Under the pieces are notes generated by a model. It was given only the letters and a program-made list of their open reading frames with translations, searched no databases and was not told the DNA's origin. A DNA stretch of 64,000 bases from Gamarada debralockiae (Eukaryota > Ascomycota > Leotiomycetes > Helotiales > Hyphodiscaceae). The translations under genes were made by a program, and so were the position numbers. Shown here one piece after another: positions 21,643 through 34,314 of this stretch. Numbering within the stretch: position 1 is the stretch's first letter; each line of letters begins with the position of its first letter. Location of the stretch: NCBI GenBank assembly GCA_002803225.1, contig NXFV01000856.1, forward strand, positions 54,909-118,908. Direction: 5' to 3'.

Positions 21643-24603
21643 TTACCAAAGCTCACACACCGGCTCCCTAAGCTTACACTGAAAAGCCTCCTTAAAATCC
21701 CTACTATTCGCCATCGTACCCAGGATCCTAGCCCACTTTGGTGCGTGCGGGTCCGTATAAATGCGACTAATAGCCGTTTCTTTGCGGCTCTTTCCACACC
21801 ACCAATTAGCATAACTGACAAAGAAAAGCTGATCTTGCGTAAAGAAGTCCAAGCCTGGAAGATCCTCGTTGGGGGTCTCTGTTCGGCGTTTTTGCCAGGC
21901 CGCGAATGCGGCACTGACACCTCCTGCATCTGCGATATTCTCGCCTAGTGTGAGCTTGCCGTTCACGTGTAGTGGTTTGTCGTCGGGGCCAGGAACGGTG
22001 TAGTTGTGATATTGGTCGACGAAGCATTCGGCGCGCTCTTCGAAACCGGCCACAGTGCTGGGGGTCCACCAGTCTGTATAGTTTCCGTTCTGGTCGTAGT
22101 GTCTACCTGTGGAATCAAAAGCATGGGAAAGTTCGTGGCCAGATACAGAGCCAAAGGCGCCGTAGCTTAGGTATTGCGGAACATTGACATCAAACACCGG
22201 GAACTGCATAATTCCTGCTGGGAAGACGATCTCGTTGCCAGGAGGATTGTAGTAGGCGTTGACAGCTATTAGGAACCTCACATTAGATTATTACTTGAAG
22301 GATTATTCGGAGAATTACTTACTGGGAACACTCATGCCCCACTGGTTGCGGTCAACGGGCTTTCCTAAACTTGACCATTCTCGTGCAACGTCAAAGCGGT
22401 TTATAGCGAGGGCATTACCGAAGAAGTCAGTTCGGGAGATGTGAACGGAGTCATAGTATCGTTTGAGGCTCGGAGGATCCATTATATTTGGACTCTGTAG
22501 GTAGTCAGCGTGCTACCTCTAATCGAGTGATTGGTGAGACAAACCTTGGTCGGATAGCCAATCTTCTGAACAATCTTATGAACCTTCTCAATAGCCAGCT
22601 CAACAACGCTTTTGTCCATCCAAGTTGTCTTCTTCAATTTCTCGATGAACATCTCCTTGATATCAGATACGATCTGATCACCGAAGTTTTTCGCTTTCTC
22701 TGAAAATGCTTTTTCAACAAAGAATCGACTTAAGATCCAGCCAAGACCGCCATCAACGAAGCGGACACAGGTTCTCCAGCGTTCGGGAGTGGAATCAGGG
22801 TCCTATAAGCTGTTACCTTGCTGATACTAGATGGATGAAGGATACTTACTTTTCCTTGGAGTTCATTGGAGAACCTCGAATATGGCTTGAGTTCATCCGC
22901 CTCAATGGCAGAGGCGTACCCTTGCACAACTTTCCACAAGAAATACGTCTGCAATACCTCCTTTGAAGTGCTGGACAAAATACTTGACAAGTTCGTCATA
23001 TAAGTTGGGGACATGACAATCAGTCGGTTGGTTTTCACATCCGAGGGGGCCAGATTGTTGATCATAGACGAGAGATGGATCTGAGGTGTAAGTTTGTCTG
23101 CATCCTTGAGAGACATCGGATTGTAGTATTTCTGAAAGTAATTAGCATAGTCACACATCAACAAGCTCAAAAAAAAAAAAAAAAACTGACGGTAACATCA
23201 TCCCTATCTTCAGCATCAGGTGATGCTGCAGCCAACTTCTTCTCGAATTCGACAACATCATGAGCGAAGTCCTTGCTCTTGCCTCGTGCAGCAATGCTCG
23301 TCTGTCCTCCGAATTCCGTCCATCGAACGTGCACCGTTGCATTCTCACGATTGTGGCTTGGATGGAGATTCTCGATGACTTGTGCAACCGTGTCTTCATA
23401 CTTTTCCAGTACATCGCTGTCACTGTAATAATCTTTGGCCGGTAGGCCAATTCGATACGGGGGCGAACATTGTACGACGACAACATCAGGGTCTTTGTCA
23501 TCAGCTCCAGCCCCGCAAGAGACCAGTGATGAGACGCCTATCTTTGACAGATAAAGCATTGTATCTTCCAGGTCTTCCTCATCCTTGCCGTCGAGTAGAG
23601 TCCTCTTTCGGATTGCCGATTCTTTCGCTGGAAACATGTCTGCTACCTGGTGGAGGATTTCCTGCAAAGGTTTGATACCCTCCTTCTTTATGGTTTCCTC
23701 ATCCATGCAGGCATCATATGCTGCCTTCAGCTTGTTGAAGTTATCCTTGTCGACGGAGGAGAGTGATTTGATGAGTTGAGCGGGCGAGAAGCTTGAATGC
23801 TGAAGAAAAGTGTCAGGATGGTTTCTGCACGGTATGTGTACGCATACTGACCTTAGACTCATCCGGGTATGGGGCCTCTAATATGTGTCGCAGCAACATT
23901 TGAGAGTTTTCACTCATAATAGTGCCAGTGAAAGCATCTCCTTGATCAGGTCTTAAGTCGTGACGGTCGTCCCATCCTTCGCAAGTAAGCCGCTCAAAAT
24001 CTGTGCATGGATCGAGGGTTTTGTATGCGGGGGAGAGGTTGTAGAGGATTTCGGAGGCTGCATGGACGCATGCGGGCGTTTGGCACACAGCAGCTTTGGT
24101 AGATGGCTGCTTGGATCGATAGACTACCAACTATTAGCAGATGCTCGTTCTAGATACCAATCCAGGTCCGGTTGCTCGTCGAAGCCATGCAATATGTAAA
24201 ACCAGAGGGGTGTTGAGCTGAACTTACCACCAAAGAAAACGCAAAGGATAATAATAGTGGCAGCCATCAACATCGTCATGAAGACCAACACCGCATTGTG
24301 CACCATCCACCTCGCAGCCCTCTTCGCTCTCCCCTCACCACCCTCAGACACATCAGAGCCCCTCTCCGCTCGTGGCAGCAATGGCGTTCGTTCATTACCA
24401 CTACCACTGCTATGGCTATTCTCCGGCGGCTTCGGAGGTGAGGCGCCCATATCGTAGAATCGGGCAGCTATGAAGCTGAGAACACCAGCCAGAGGGATCA
24501 CGAAATTGACATATATCCGTTCTTGAGTTGTTGGCGGGAGGGGAGCTTTGGAGCGTGATCTGCTCTGAGATCTGGAGCGGTGATGGCGTTTGGAAGCCAG
24601 CAT
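21643..24603 (-). CDS. M13-family (neprilysin-like) zinc metallopeptidase
   Basis: Seven exons, 24228-24603, 23852-24123, 23191-23799, 22850-23131, 22545-22802, 22323-22494 and 21643-22265, give 863 residues with all phases consistent. The N-terminus is Arg/Ser-rich and cytosolic-looking, with hydrophobic segments near residues 34-50 and 103-126; the second fits the type II membrane anchor of this family. The ectodomain starts with conserved cysteines (CQTPACV, CTDFERLTC). The zinc site is HELSH (His700, Glu701, His704), with Glu765 in GENIADAGG as third ligand. VNAYYNPP and a final C-x-L-W are also family features. The family cleaves peptides outside the cell or in the secretory pathway. Introns 2 and 3 use GTCAGT donors, and intron 3 carries a run of A/T (A on the plus strand). 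It diverges from the histidine kinase across 2.1 kb. Confidence 0.92.
23169..23185. repeat. Poly-A/T homopolymer inside an M13 gene intron
   Basis: A run of about 17 A on the plus strand reads as poly-T between the donor and branch site of the third intron of the M13 peptidase gene, where it could serve as the pyrimidine tract. Runs like this are also common sequencing-error sites, but here it lies outside the coding exons. Confidence 0.9.
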
Positions 24604-26489
24604 AGACGGAGGTCTAGCGGAGGCTGGTGATGGATGTGAGTGTCAGGCACTAACACCCTTGCAGAAGCGGGGAGAGTCCCACCTCAAACCGAACAACCAT
24701 CAGAATTCAGGAACAGTCAGGTACGACTCACCTGAAGATGCTCCTTCCCATATTTGTTGTCCCTATGAACAATTTACTTGCGATTCCGCCTTTCCCAGTC
24801 TGGTGATCTATGGAAATGGCATTCTAAGGATTACGTTCAAGTCTCTCATCGCTCATGCCTAAAAGGTCCGCTTTTGAGGCTGACACTGGAATCCCCGGTC
24901 TGAATCAGTGTTACGATTCATGACCCAGTTAATCGTCATGTCATGACTTTGAATTCGAGGTGGAGCACGTATTCGCCTCATTGACTGACTGCCGTTGCAT
25001 TCTTTCATGCAGCGCAGCGAGGGGGGTGCTGGGGCGAGGTCGCATATAACTTACAGCGTCTTCCAAAGGCTGTCCAACGCGCGGAAGAGGCAGAAATTGG
25101 CTATACAGAATTGCAAAGCTTCGTGAACCAAGCACCGAACCTCCTCTAATTTGGGGGAGGAGACAGGTATGATCCCGAAGCTTTTCCGAAATATCCATTC
25201 AGGGGACTGAATACCCCGGGTCTGCCTCTATTTCGCCTCTCTCCAATAGCCTTTTACTTTGCTGAAAGGTGAGCCGGTCCAATAGGTTCTCCTGGCGAAA
25301 GCCACCAAATAGCCTTCAGGCATTTTGCAACTCTGGGTTGTCGTGCAACATCGTCTTCTGGGCCTATTATCGAGCTGCTCTGCTCTTTCCCTTCCAAAAA
25401 GAACCTCTCGTGCGACACTATGCAACACGTGATGAATTGTAACGTTTGAAGGGCTGACAATTTGCTCCCGAGAGTGCGTCCCCATTGGCCGGAATTAAAA
25501 GCCCTCCAGGATGCCTGGCTTGGAAAGAAGCGTCATATGCCAAGCCAAGCGGGCGCCTTCTACGTCATTTAAGCCCAGGGGTCTTCACGTCGAATTGCAC
25601 CTCTTAAGTCCCCCCTCGAATTTGTTCCCACGGCCCAAAGAAGATCATTTTCCTCAGCTGAAAAGCGAGCATTTCGGTCGCCGGTATCCAACGAGCCTCA
25701 ACGCACATCTCGATGAACTCCTTCGAGTTGCCGTGGCGCTATTTCTGCGCCTGCGCATTTAACATTTGATGCAGTTTTTGGTACAAATCATGCCGTCATC
25801 TTTTCCATTAGCCAAATTATCACAAAACCACCTTTTCAAGCTGGGTCCCAGACATGCGCTCCGCTTTTGTAAGGTCCAAAGAGAGTTGATAGCACGCTTC
25901 TTCTGACCGCTTGAATAATTCTGTGGATTTTATGGGCCTTGATGTCGAAATCGTTACTAACCGTGCTCGTTGGGTGCGTTCCTCCGCTGCTTTGCATCCT
26001 TCCCGTCAAGCACGGAGACCGTGGCCGTTCTCTGTAAATTCCCTGCCCGCATGGTTTGATCAAGGTCACACAGTAATTCTTTAAAGACCTTGTTTGGAAA
26101 CAGGGGGGCAAAAATGGCGTGGTTTGAAAAGCGTGATTGGATCATATTGAGGCGGCAAGGCATCGAAAGTTGCAAATTGTGATCGATTCGATCATGAAAT
26201 TAAAAAGAAATACTGGTGATACCGTGAGATGTGATTAAGGAAGAGAACTAAAGAGAGATCATTCCAAGCGTCGTCTAGAATCTCTGGCTCATCAAGAGAT
26301 CTTCGGCCACGTTTTTGCGCTTTCAAAGTGTTCCTGGACTTTTGTCTCCACTTGTATCTTGGTTTGCTCGCCTCTTCCTCATTCTCCCTTGCATTCCCTC
26401 CGTCTTCAACAACACTTCACGCCGTACCAGAACTCACCTAGAATCGAGGTCACGACCGGCATATATACGCGATTCTAAATCCAAATCGA
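24604..26489. other. Divergent promoter region between the M13 peptidase and histidine kinase genes
   Basis: About 1.9 kb without a supported gene. Near the right end there is a pyrimidine-rich stretch (about 26320-26410), typical of fungal transcription-start regions, and a TATA-like ATATATAC at 26461. Short open frames within have no family features. Confidence 0.5.
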
Positions 26490-26676
26490 ATGACGTCTCA
26501 CTCTTGCTCTGTTGTTGTTCCCCCTGAGATCGAGCGCGTTCAAGGGTCGTCTGTCGACTGATGTCATTTCAACTAGATCCACTCCGCAACACCAAAACCA
26601 AACAAAGTCGAACCGGATGAGTTATATGAGGCTGGAGATATTGATTGCGACCAATAAGGCAGACAACCTGGAGTGA
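26490..26676 (+). promoter_or_regulatory. Three chained upstream ORFs in the histidine kinase leader
   Basis: Three small ORFs follow each other with overlapping stop and start codons. The first is 26490-26561 (23 codons before TGA). The second is 26561-26620 (19 codons) and starts in TGATG, sharing one base with the previous stop. The third is 26617-26676 (19 codons) and starts in ATGA, overlapping the second stop. The kinase ATG lies 47 nt after the last stop. If this is leader RNA without an intron, scanning ribosomes must terminate and reinitiate repeatedly, which would restrain kinase translation. The position of the transcription start is unknown; a TATA-like sequence at 26461 could place it close to the first ATG. 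Confidence 0.45.
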
Positions 26677-26723
26677 TTAGAGAGGCTGCAGAGTGTGCCA
26701 GAGGGGTATCCAGGAGAGACGGC

Positions 26724-29700
26724 ATGCCCCCTCCAAAGTCGCCTCTAGACAAACCATCCTCATCGCACTCTCGAAGACCAGGTAGTTCACGACGATCAAG
26801 CACGGACAAGCCATCCACACACTCCTCAAAAGACAGCAAGCATGGAATAAAGGGTGGCCATTCATCTTCGGGCAAGACGAAGGATCAAATGTCAGACTCG
26901 TCTTCTGGTGCCAAGGCACCTTCAAGATCCGACGATGCAGATAAGGAGAGAGCAAAGGGCCGAGACGTTGAAGTTTCGGACGAGACTGGCATAGATACGG
27001 GTCGCGGGCCAAGTGAGCGAGAAGGTGCGGACACACCTACAGGAAATTCTTCTGCTCCAGAGGCACGAGACCCTGGATATCGCCCTGGACAGGAAGGTGA
27101 CAATACGGCAGAGGAAGTGGAACGCTTGCGTGCGGCTATGAATGCACAATTACAGTTGAATCAGTCCAGGGAGAAGTTAGCAAGACAGTTACTGGAACGA
27201 GATGGACGAGGAAAGAGTTCTGCGGCAGCTCCTGGTGACAAGACTCGAGTGTCTCCGATCCACGAGGAGAAAGTTATCTCGCCATCTTTGGATGCTACTT
27301 TTGCAAGTCCACTACCAACTGGTCCCGAAACAACATCATCAGGATCAGCGAAGACTGTTCGGGGTGGAATAACGCCAGCAGCTATGACTGCGAGGACACC
27401 GTCGTATCCATTTCCCCTAATGAAGACACCAGGGCCGTTTGCCCTTAGTAGTCATCGACCATTCACGACATTGTCTCCGACAGTCAATCCTGCGAATTTT
27501 GCAGACGGCTCATTTGATGGGGGCCCAGTTGATTCAGTATTGTCGGGATCGGTGACACCTGCCTCGACCCTGTACTTCCAGCCCACTGGCGCCTACCCTC
27601 TACGAGAAAACCCTAACTTCGAGACTCCCAATCTATACGATTTGAGTTTGATGCTTTCTTCAGAACCTGGCTTGGACCCTTGGTGGACAACAGTAGTTCA
27701 GTTGATGAGAGACCTATACAAGGCTGATAGGGTGACATTATCGATACCTGCAGATTCGACCGATGTTGAAAACGTCCCATGGGGTCAGAAGGCGACTTTT
27801 AATGTGACAGAGGAGGATGGATTAAGCCTGACGTATCTGCCTCGAGGAAGCAGCCTTGTTCCAAGTAGTGTTGATACCAACGAGACATCGAATTCCGACG
27901 AAGCCAATGCAGACGACATCGCATCATTGTCTACGCCGATGCTCGATGCCATTCGACCGGGCCTTGTCAGTAGACACTCCTTCACTGCCTACGAAGACAC
28001 CAAACGAGATTCAGTCTCTTTCTCCGAGTCTAGTAGAGCCGCCATTCTACGGCCGTCACCATTGCTCAGAGCAAAGAGCTATCTGTCTGCTCGTCCTGAT
28101 CTACCTCCCCGAACCGGGACTCTCCAAAATGCGCAGCTGAACCTTCAGTCTTTAAAAGACCACATGGAATTTGAAGATGCGAAGTCTCCCATGTGGGAGA
28201 ATAATGATGCTTCATCTAGAGAAGTCCGTGGCCGTGTCTTTCCAGTTTTGCAAGCTCTGGACTACGAGGTGGATCCTTTGATAGACAGCACTGGTGTGCT
28301 GAGAGTCTTGGAACGTGGAAATGTTATCGCATTGACTCGTGACTATCCTTACCTCGAAAACCCTTCGACCGATGAAAAGAGCGGTGGTAGTAATAGGTCT
28401 TCTCAAAGAAGTGGAAAGCAAAAGGAGTCCCCGACTGACAAATCGAAGAAAAGCAAGGCTCCAGAGTTGGGATCACGGATTTCGTCATTCCTTGGTGGAA
28501 GTAGAAGTTCACGACGATCAAGCCGCAATGCACGCAGCCAAGCGAGCGACAAAGGCAAGAATATGCCCATAGATGACGCTCCAACACAAGTTCCGCGATA
28601 TGAGGAATATGAGCAAGCGCCGCCTTCACCCTGGGCCCAATCTCCAGCACCTTCACCCGCTGTTCGGGCCGAGACTAGTGATAATCCTTTCTTCGCAAAC
28701 ACGACTGTCGATGAAGAGACATTTAATCCGAACACAGCGCCTCAAGATTACACCAAGATGCAACCTCTAGAAGCTATTGGAGTTGATAGGTCATGGACGG
28801 TGTTGCATATTCCGTTATTCCACCCTTTACTCTCAAAACCTGTTCAGTCGTTCCGCTTAGATGCTGCTGCGATGGAACTGAAATCAGCAGGGCGAGGAAA
28901 AGGCCACGAACCACCTAAAAGTCCTAATACGGGAAAAGTACTCCCGGCGGATCAAATTAAAGACAAGCAGACACCGATTGCTATTCTTTCAATCCTCAGT
29001 CCCGTCATTCCTTATCCCTCTAACCTCAGACACTCCTTGGAGCAACTCTCACCGCACCTTGCAACCTCCTTCTCTCTCTGCCGCCACTACTCTAACCTCG
29101 AAAATGAGATTTCAGGTTTGTCTAGGAAACGTCCGCAGACGGCTGGCTTTGGCGCTGTTGCTCCTGGTAACAGGCCAGTGGGAGAGAGAATGAATCTTGG
29201 CCATTTCGCCTCCTCAACAGTCGACGAAAGTGCCCCAAGAGAGTCTATGGGAGGCAGCATGACCAGTCCTAGCGACTATTCAGGAGTATCAAGAAGTGCG
29301 GCTGGCTCGCCGGCTGGCACTCCAGGCTGGGATCCTGGCAGCGTAGGCTTGACCATGGACAAACGCTCAAGCGGTGGAAGCCCCATTTTCAGTCCAGGGG
29401 AATCATATTTCGCCTCTAGGACAAGACCAGGCCTAGGCCGCGTTGACACAGGATCAGCCACAGGTGGTACGGGGGTACGGCGGATGTCCAAAGAAAACTC
29501 CCCAGCTGACTTAAGGTCTCAGCCCTCGCGGGGAATTGATGAAAAACTGCATGATCCCGAAATACCTATAACGGAATGCAAGAACGATAAAACGAAGATC
29601 AAGGTTGACCAGGATGATCCTCATTCTGCTACCTCTACACCTAGACAAGAACCTCGGTCTGGACGCAGTGAAACATCTGAAAATCGAGATGTTAGTCCTT

Positions 29701-32700
29701 CTCGCCAGAATCTCGAGATGCCACTTTCACCCCGTCGCCAAGCGATGCGTGCAGTTTCGAACCAAGGGCTCTCGAAGACAGACCGGCCTCATACGCAACT
29801 GCATTCCTATGGAGCAGATTTCGGTGCAACGTTCCAATCCTTGCCTGCGACTTCTGCATTCTCCGCGAAAGGTACAGCGACTGGAAGGACCCATTCCCGC
29901 TCTGGATCCATATCTGTTCCAACAGACATGCCGCCACCTTCAGATCGCCTGAAAGGATTGATGCTTGATTCTTTACCTGCACATGTCTTCGTCGCTCTGC
30001 CACAGACCGGCGAAATCGTATGGGTGAACAACAGATACCTAACTTACCGAGGTCAAACTGTACCGGAACTTTATGCAGATCCTTGGGGTAGCATACATCC
30101 TGAAGAGAGAGAAGGGTATCTGAAAGCATGGGGCCATGCGGTTCGCACTGGGGAACAGTTCTCCAAGCAAGTTCGTATCCGAAGATTCGACGGCAATTAC
30201 CGCTGGTTCTATACAAGGGCGGTAGGCTCTCGAGATGTTCGAGGCGTTATCGTCCAATGGTATGGCTCGCATATGGATATCCATGATCAACATATTGCGG
30301 AACTCAAGGCAGCAAGGCAAGAAGAGGTTGAAGCATCGGAGGCAAAACACAGACAACTCGCCAATCTTATTCCTCAGATCATCTTCTCAGCAACAGAGGA
30401 CGAAGGTGTCAACTTTTGCAATGAGCAGTGGCTTTCCTACACGGGGCAAACATTTGATGATGCAATGGGGTTGGGCTTTATGGATTTTGTCCATCCGGAA
30501 GATCTCGCTAAGTGCCACATACCCATTGACAGGCCTCCAACACCTTACGAGAAGGGATCAAAGAAGCCACACGAGCCTCTTCGACATCCCTCAAAATCTT
30601 CGTCAGGAGGACACTCCTCAATCAACTCATCGACTGTTTCTGAAACACCAACTGAGACAACGCTCAAAGGAATTCATCAGACTCTTTCGAGACACAACAG
30701 TTCCAGTAGTGGATCGGTTTATGAGCTACCTACAGCAGATTTGTCGGAGTTGGCAAGGCGGGGAGTTGTCAAAGTTTCCACTGACGCCAATGGAAGACTC
30801 TCCTATACTACCGAAGTCCGACTACGAAACAAGGATGGAGAATATCGCTGGCATTTGGTCCGTTGTGTCGAGGTTGACAACATTAGTTTCGGCAGTGGTG
30901 ATGGCTCTTGGTTTGGTGCTTGCACGGATATCAATGAGCACAAGCTGCTGGAGGCTAAGCTCAAGGAAGCCATGGAGTCCAAGAGCAAGTTCTTGAGCAA
31001 CATGTCGCATGAGATTCGCACCCCACTCATTGGTATCTCTGGTATGGTCAGCTTCCTCCAGGATACAACCCTCAACGACGAGCAGATGGATTACACAAAC
31101 ACCATTCAGGCAAGCGCAAGCAGTCTCCTCAACATCATCAACGATATATTGGATCTTTCCAAGGTCGACGCTGGCATGATGAAGCTATCTTACGAATGGT
31201 TCCATACTCGTTCTTTGGTCGAAGAGGTGAATGAGATGGTTTCAACAATGGCAATTACCAAACGCCTTGAGTTGAACTATATCGTTGACATGGATGTGCC
31301 TGAGATGGTCAAGGGCGATAAGTTCCGTATCCGCCAGGTCCTACTGAACGTGGTGGGCAATGCGATCAAGTTCACATCCGTTGGCGAGGTTTTCAGTCGT
31401 TGTAGGGTTTACAGAGACAACCAGGAAAACGTTGGAGAGAACGAAATTATGCTCGAGTATTCCGTAATTGATACCGGCAGTGGCTTTACACAAGAAGAAG
31501 CGGACTTGATCTTCAAGCCATTCAGTCAAATCGACGGAAGCAGTACTCGTCAGCACGGAGGCAGTGGACTTGGACTCGTCATCTCTCGACAACTTGTCGA
31601 AATCCATGGAGGCAAATTGGAAGGCAGCGCTATCCCTGGCAAAGGTTCAACGTTTGTGTTCACTGCCAAATTCGGACTACCAACTCCTAAAGACCACCCG
31701 GATCCTCCCTCGACACCTCAACTTAGCAAAGTCCCATCTCACGTATCCTCGGCCGCATCGTCCGTTTCGAATGAAGTAACGGCAAGAGCTATGAAGCAGG
31801 CTGCTGGAAACCCCATTTTGGCAAACAAGCTGATGCAATCACCACTAGTCGACAGTCCAAGGACAGAGTCAAGCACCGAATCGCCCACTGTGATATCCTC
31901 GAGTGGCTCCGAGCCCTCGCTTCGTTCTTTTCGCTCAAATACTCTGTCTTCAAGCTCGTCAATTGCACAAAGTCTCGCTCATTTTAACGCGGCTGCAAGA
32001 GCTGGCGAATCCGACCTGTCGCAGATGAAGTTACAGCTGCCTGACAGACACTCACCGTCACCCAGCGCCACTTCCACACAGGGCGAATTCGTTTCTGCGA
32101 AGCAAAGTGGTGCAAGTTTGCTAGGAACAACACCTACTCCTAGCGCGTTGGTGTCTCGGAAGGGCAGTGCTTCCTCCTCCGACTTGAAGCACTTCCGACC
32201 ACCCATGTACTCGATTCTCCTCATCTGTCCGCAAACACACAGTCGAGAAGCTACAACGCAGCACATAGAGAACACGCTTCCAAAGGACATTCCCCACCAA
32301 ATCACCCCTCTCTCGAGCGTCGCAGAAGCACAACAGATGATCGGCGGCGACGATCCCGTAATCTTCACACACATCGTCTTAAACCTTGGCTCAGCGGAAG
32401 AAATCGTCACCCTAATCCAACAAATCGTAACCTCCATCTCCCTCCCCCACACCTCGATCGTCGTTCTCTCCGACCCCGTCCAACGTCAAGAAGTGATCAA
32501 AATGGCTACAGCCTACGACTACGAACAGCTCACCAAAGACAATCGCGTAACCTTCATATACAAGCCCGTCAAGCCCTCTCGCTTCGCAGTCATTTTCGAC
32601 CCTGACAAAGAACGGGATTTGAGTACCGATCGGAATCGCTCAAGTGCGCAGCAGCAGGTTGCGAATCAGAAGCAGGCGTATTTGGATGTGGGGAAGCGGC

Positions 32701-33244
32701 TGGGGAATAAAGGGTTGAAGGTGTTGTTGGTAGAGGATAATGTTGTGAATCAGAAGGTTTTGCTTATGTATTTGAGTAAAGTCGGTATCGACGTAGAACT
32801 TGCTCTGGACGGTGTGGAGTGTACGGAGAAGGTGTTTGATCAACCCCATGAGTTCTATTCCCTCATCCTAGTAAGCCCCATCCCCTTCCGAGTTCCCCTT
32901 TCCTCTCGTTCCTTTGTCCCATTCTCCCCTTTTCCTTTCAATGAAAGAGAAGCTGATGATTTCTAAAGTGCGATCTCCACATGCCCCGCAAAGACGGCTA
33001 CCAAACCTGCCGCGAGATCCGCACCTGGGAAAGCATCAACTCCTACCCAAGCATGCCCATCATCGCGCTCTCCGCTAACGTCATGGCGGACGTCCTGGAG
33101 AAATGCGTCCAAGCGGGCTTCAACAGCTACGTCACTAAACCCGTGGATTTCAAGAATCTGAGTGAGGCGATGAGCAACCTCTTGGATCCGAATGGCGCTG
33201 AGGAGATGGTTGGGGGAACGGCGGGGTTTATTAAGGGGAAATGA
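26724..33244 (+). CDS. Hybrid sensor histidine kinase (GAF-like, two PAS, HisKA, HATPase, receiver)
   Basis: Exons 26724-32870 and 32969-33244 give 2140 residues. After about 290 Ser-rich disordered residues comes a split GAF-like region (about 300-830) interrupted by low-complexity loops. PAS domain 1 lies near 1075-1190. PAS domain 2 lies near 1205-1400, with a Ser/Thr-rich insertion before its PAC part (KDGEYRWH). The dimerisation/phosphoacceptor helix carries SHEIRTP with His1429. The ATP-binding domain follows with an N box (VVGNAIKFT, about 1545), G1 (DTGSGF) and G2 (GGSGLGL, about 1610). After a Ser-rich spacer, a receiver domain starts with VLLVEDN (about 2000) and has phosphoacceptor Asp2051 in CDLHMPRKDGY and the conserved Lys in VTKPVD. 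The 98-nt intron falls just before that Asp. The protein should feed a phosphorelay through an Hpt protein; its signal is unknown. The first ATG after an in-frame stop was chosen as start. Confidence 0.93.
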
Positions 33245-34314
33245 GGAGAGATGAGGGGAGGAGGCAGGGAGAGAGGGAGGGATGAAGTGATGAAGGGTTG
33301 AACAACCTTTTCTTGTAACGGATTGACTTTTTACTTCCTGCATTCTCGGCGTTCTTTTACCTTCCTTCAAGGCATTTGAGGGTACACGGCACACGGGCGG
33401 CGTTGCTGGCCTGTATTATATTTGATGACGACCTCTACTTCTTCGACAGTACAGCACCACCATCCTATACATTTGGATGGTGGATGGTGGATGCTCTGTC
33501 TCTTTTCAGCATTTTCGTTTCGACTTTTGGTCGAGAGGGACGTTTCTTTTTCTTTTCTACTTGCATGGATTGACACGGATAATGAATGGAACAAAGATTG
33601 AGCGATGCATAGCGGGTCTTGGTTGAGTCTGTTGGTTTGGATTATTATACGGGCATGTAATTTGAGATGAGATGTATGTGTATCTTTAGAATTGACTCTA
33701 TGGAGGGGGAGGTAATGAAGAGTGTGAATTGGATTGGTTCTTGGGTTTTTGTGAATGATGTGATGGTGGAGGTGTGAGTGAGTTGCAGGCTGTAGTGAGC
33801 TGGGAGGAAGGTGCTTGAAGACTTGGAGTCTGGAGACGATTTTGCCTTAGACTGGTGACAATGGAATTCATCGTCATGTTTTTCCAATCAGTTATAGGTC
33901 AGGCGCAGTATAACTTGGAAAGCAACGAGTAGCTACTCAACTACTGCCTAGGCTTACAAAGCCGGCACTCGGAGTTCCTTCAAAGCGGGGGCATGGACAC
34001 GCATAAAGGCCGCTCAGATGAGAGTATCCATGAATGGCCCAGTTGCACAGAGTACCATCTTGGAATGTATGTTCTTTTTGAAAGTTGCTTGGGTTCCCTG
34101 GTCCATGTTAAAATTTGCTTTGAAATACTCTAGGTGGATAATGCAAAGTTGCAGAAGATCCACTCTTTCATCGTTCGTATACATCGTCTTAGGTATAACC
34201 TCATTTCTACTTGCGTTCTCTCATCTCATTCGTGTGTGACACTTCCCTAGAACCGGCTGTCTGTAACCTATTCTTTCTTAAAACAAACCGAACGATGTCT
34301 GTTCGATCTTCAAC
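33245..34314. other. Intergenic region after the histidine kinase gene
   Basis: Contains the 3' flank of the kinase gene, with a short tandem GGATGGT motif around 33474-33495. No open frame has an ATG and a family signature. Nothing else is recognisable up to the decayed hydrolase gene. Confidence 0.5.

Noticed and set aside
30235..30996. 253-codon frame inside the kinase gene
   Set aside because: Alternative frame of the PAS/HisKA coding sequence; the kinase frame carries all conserved motifs.
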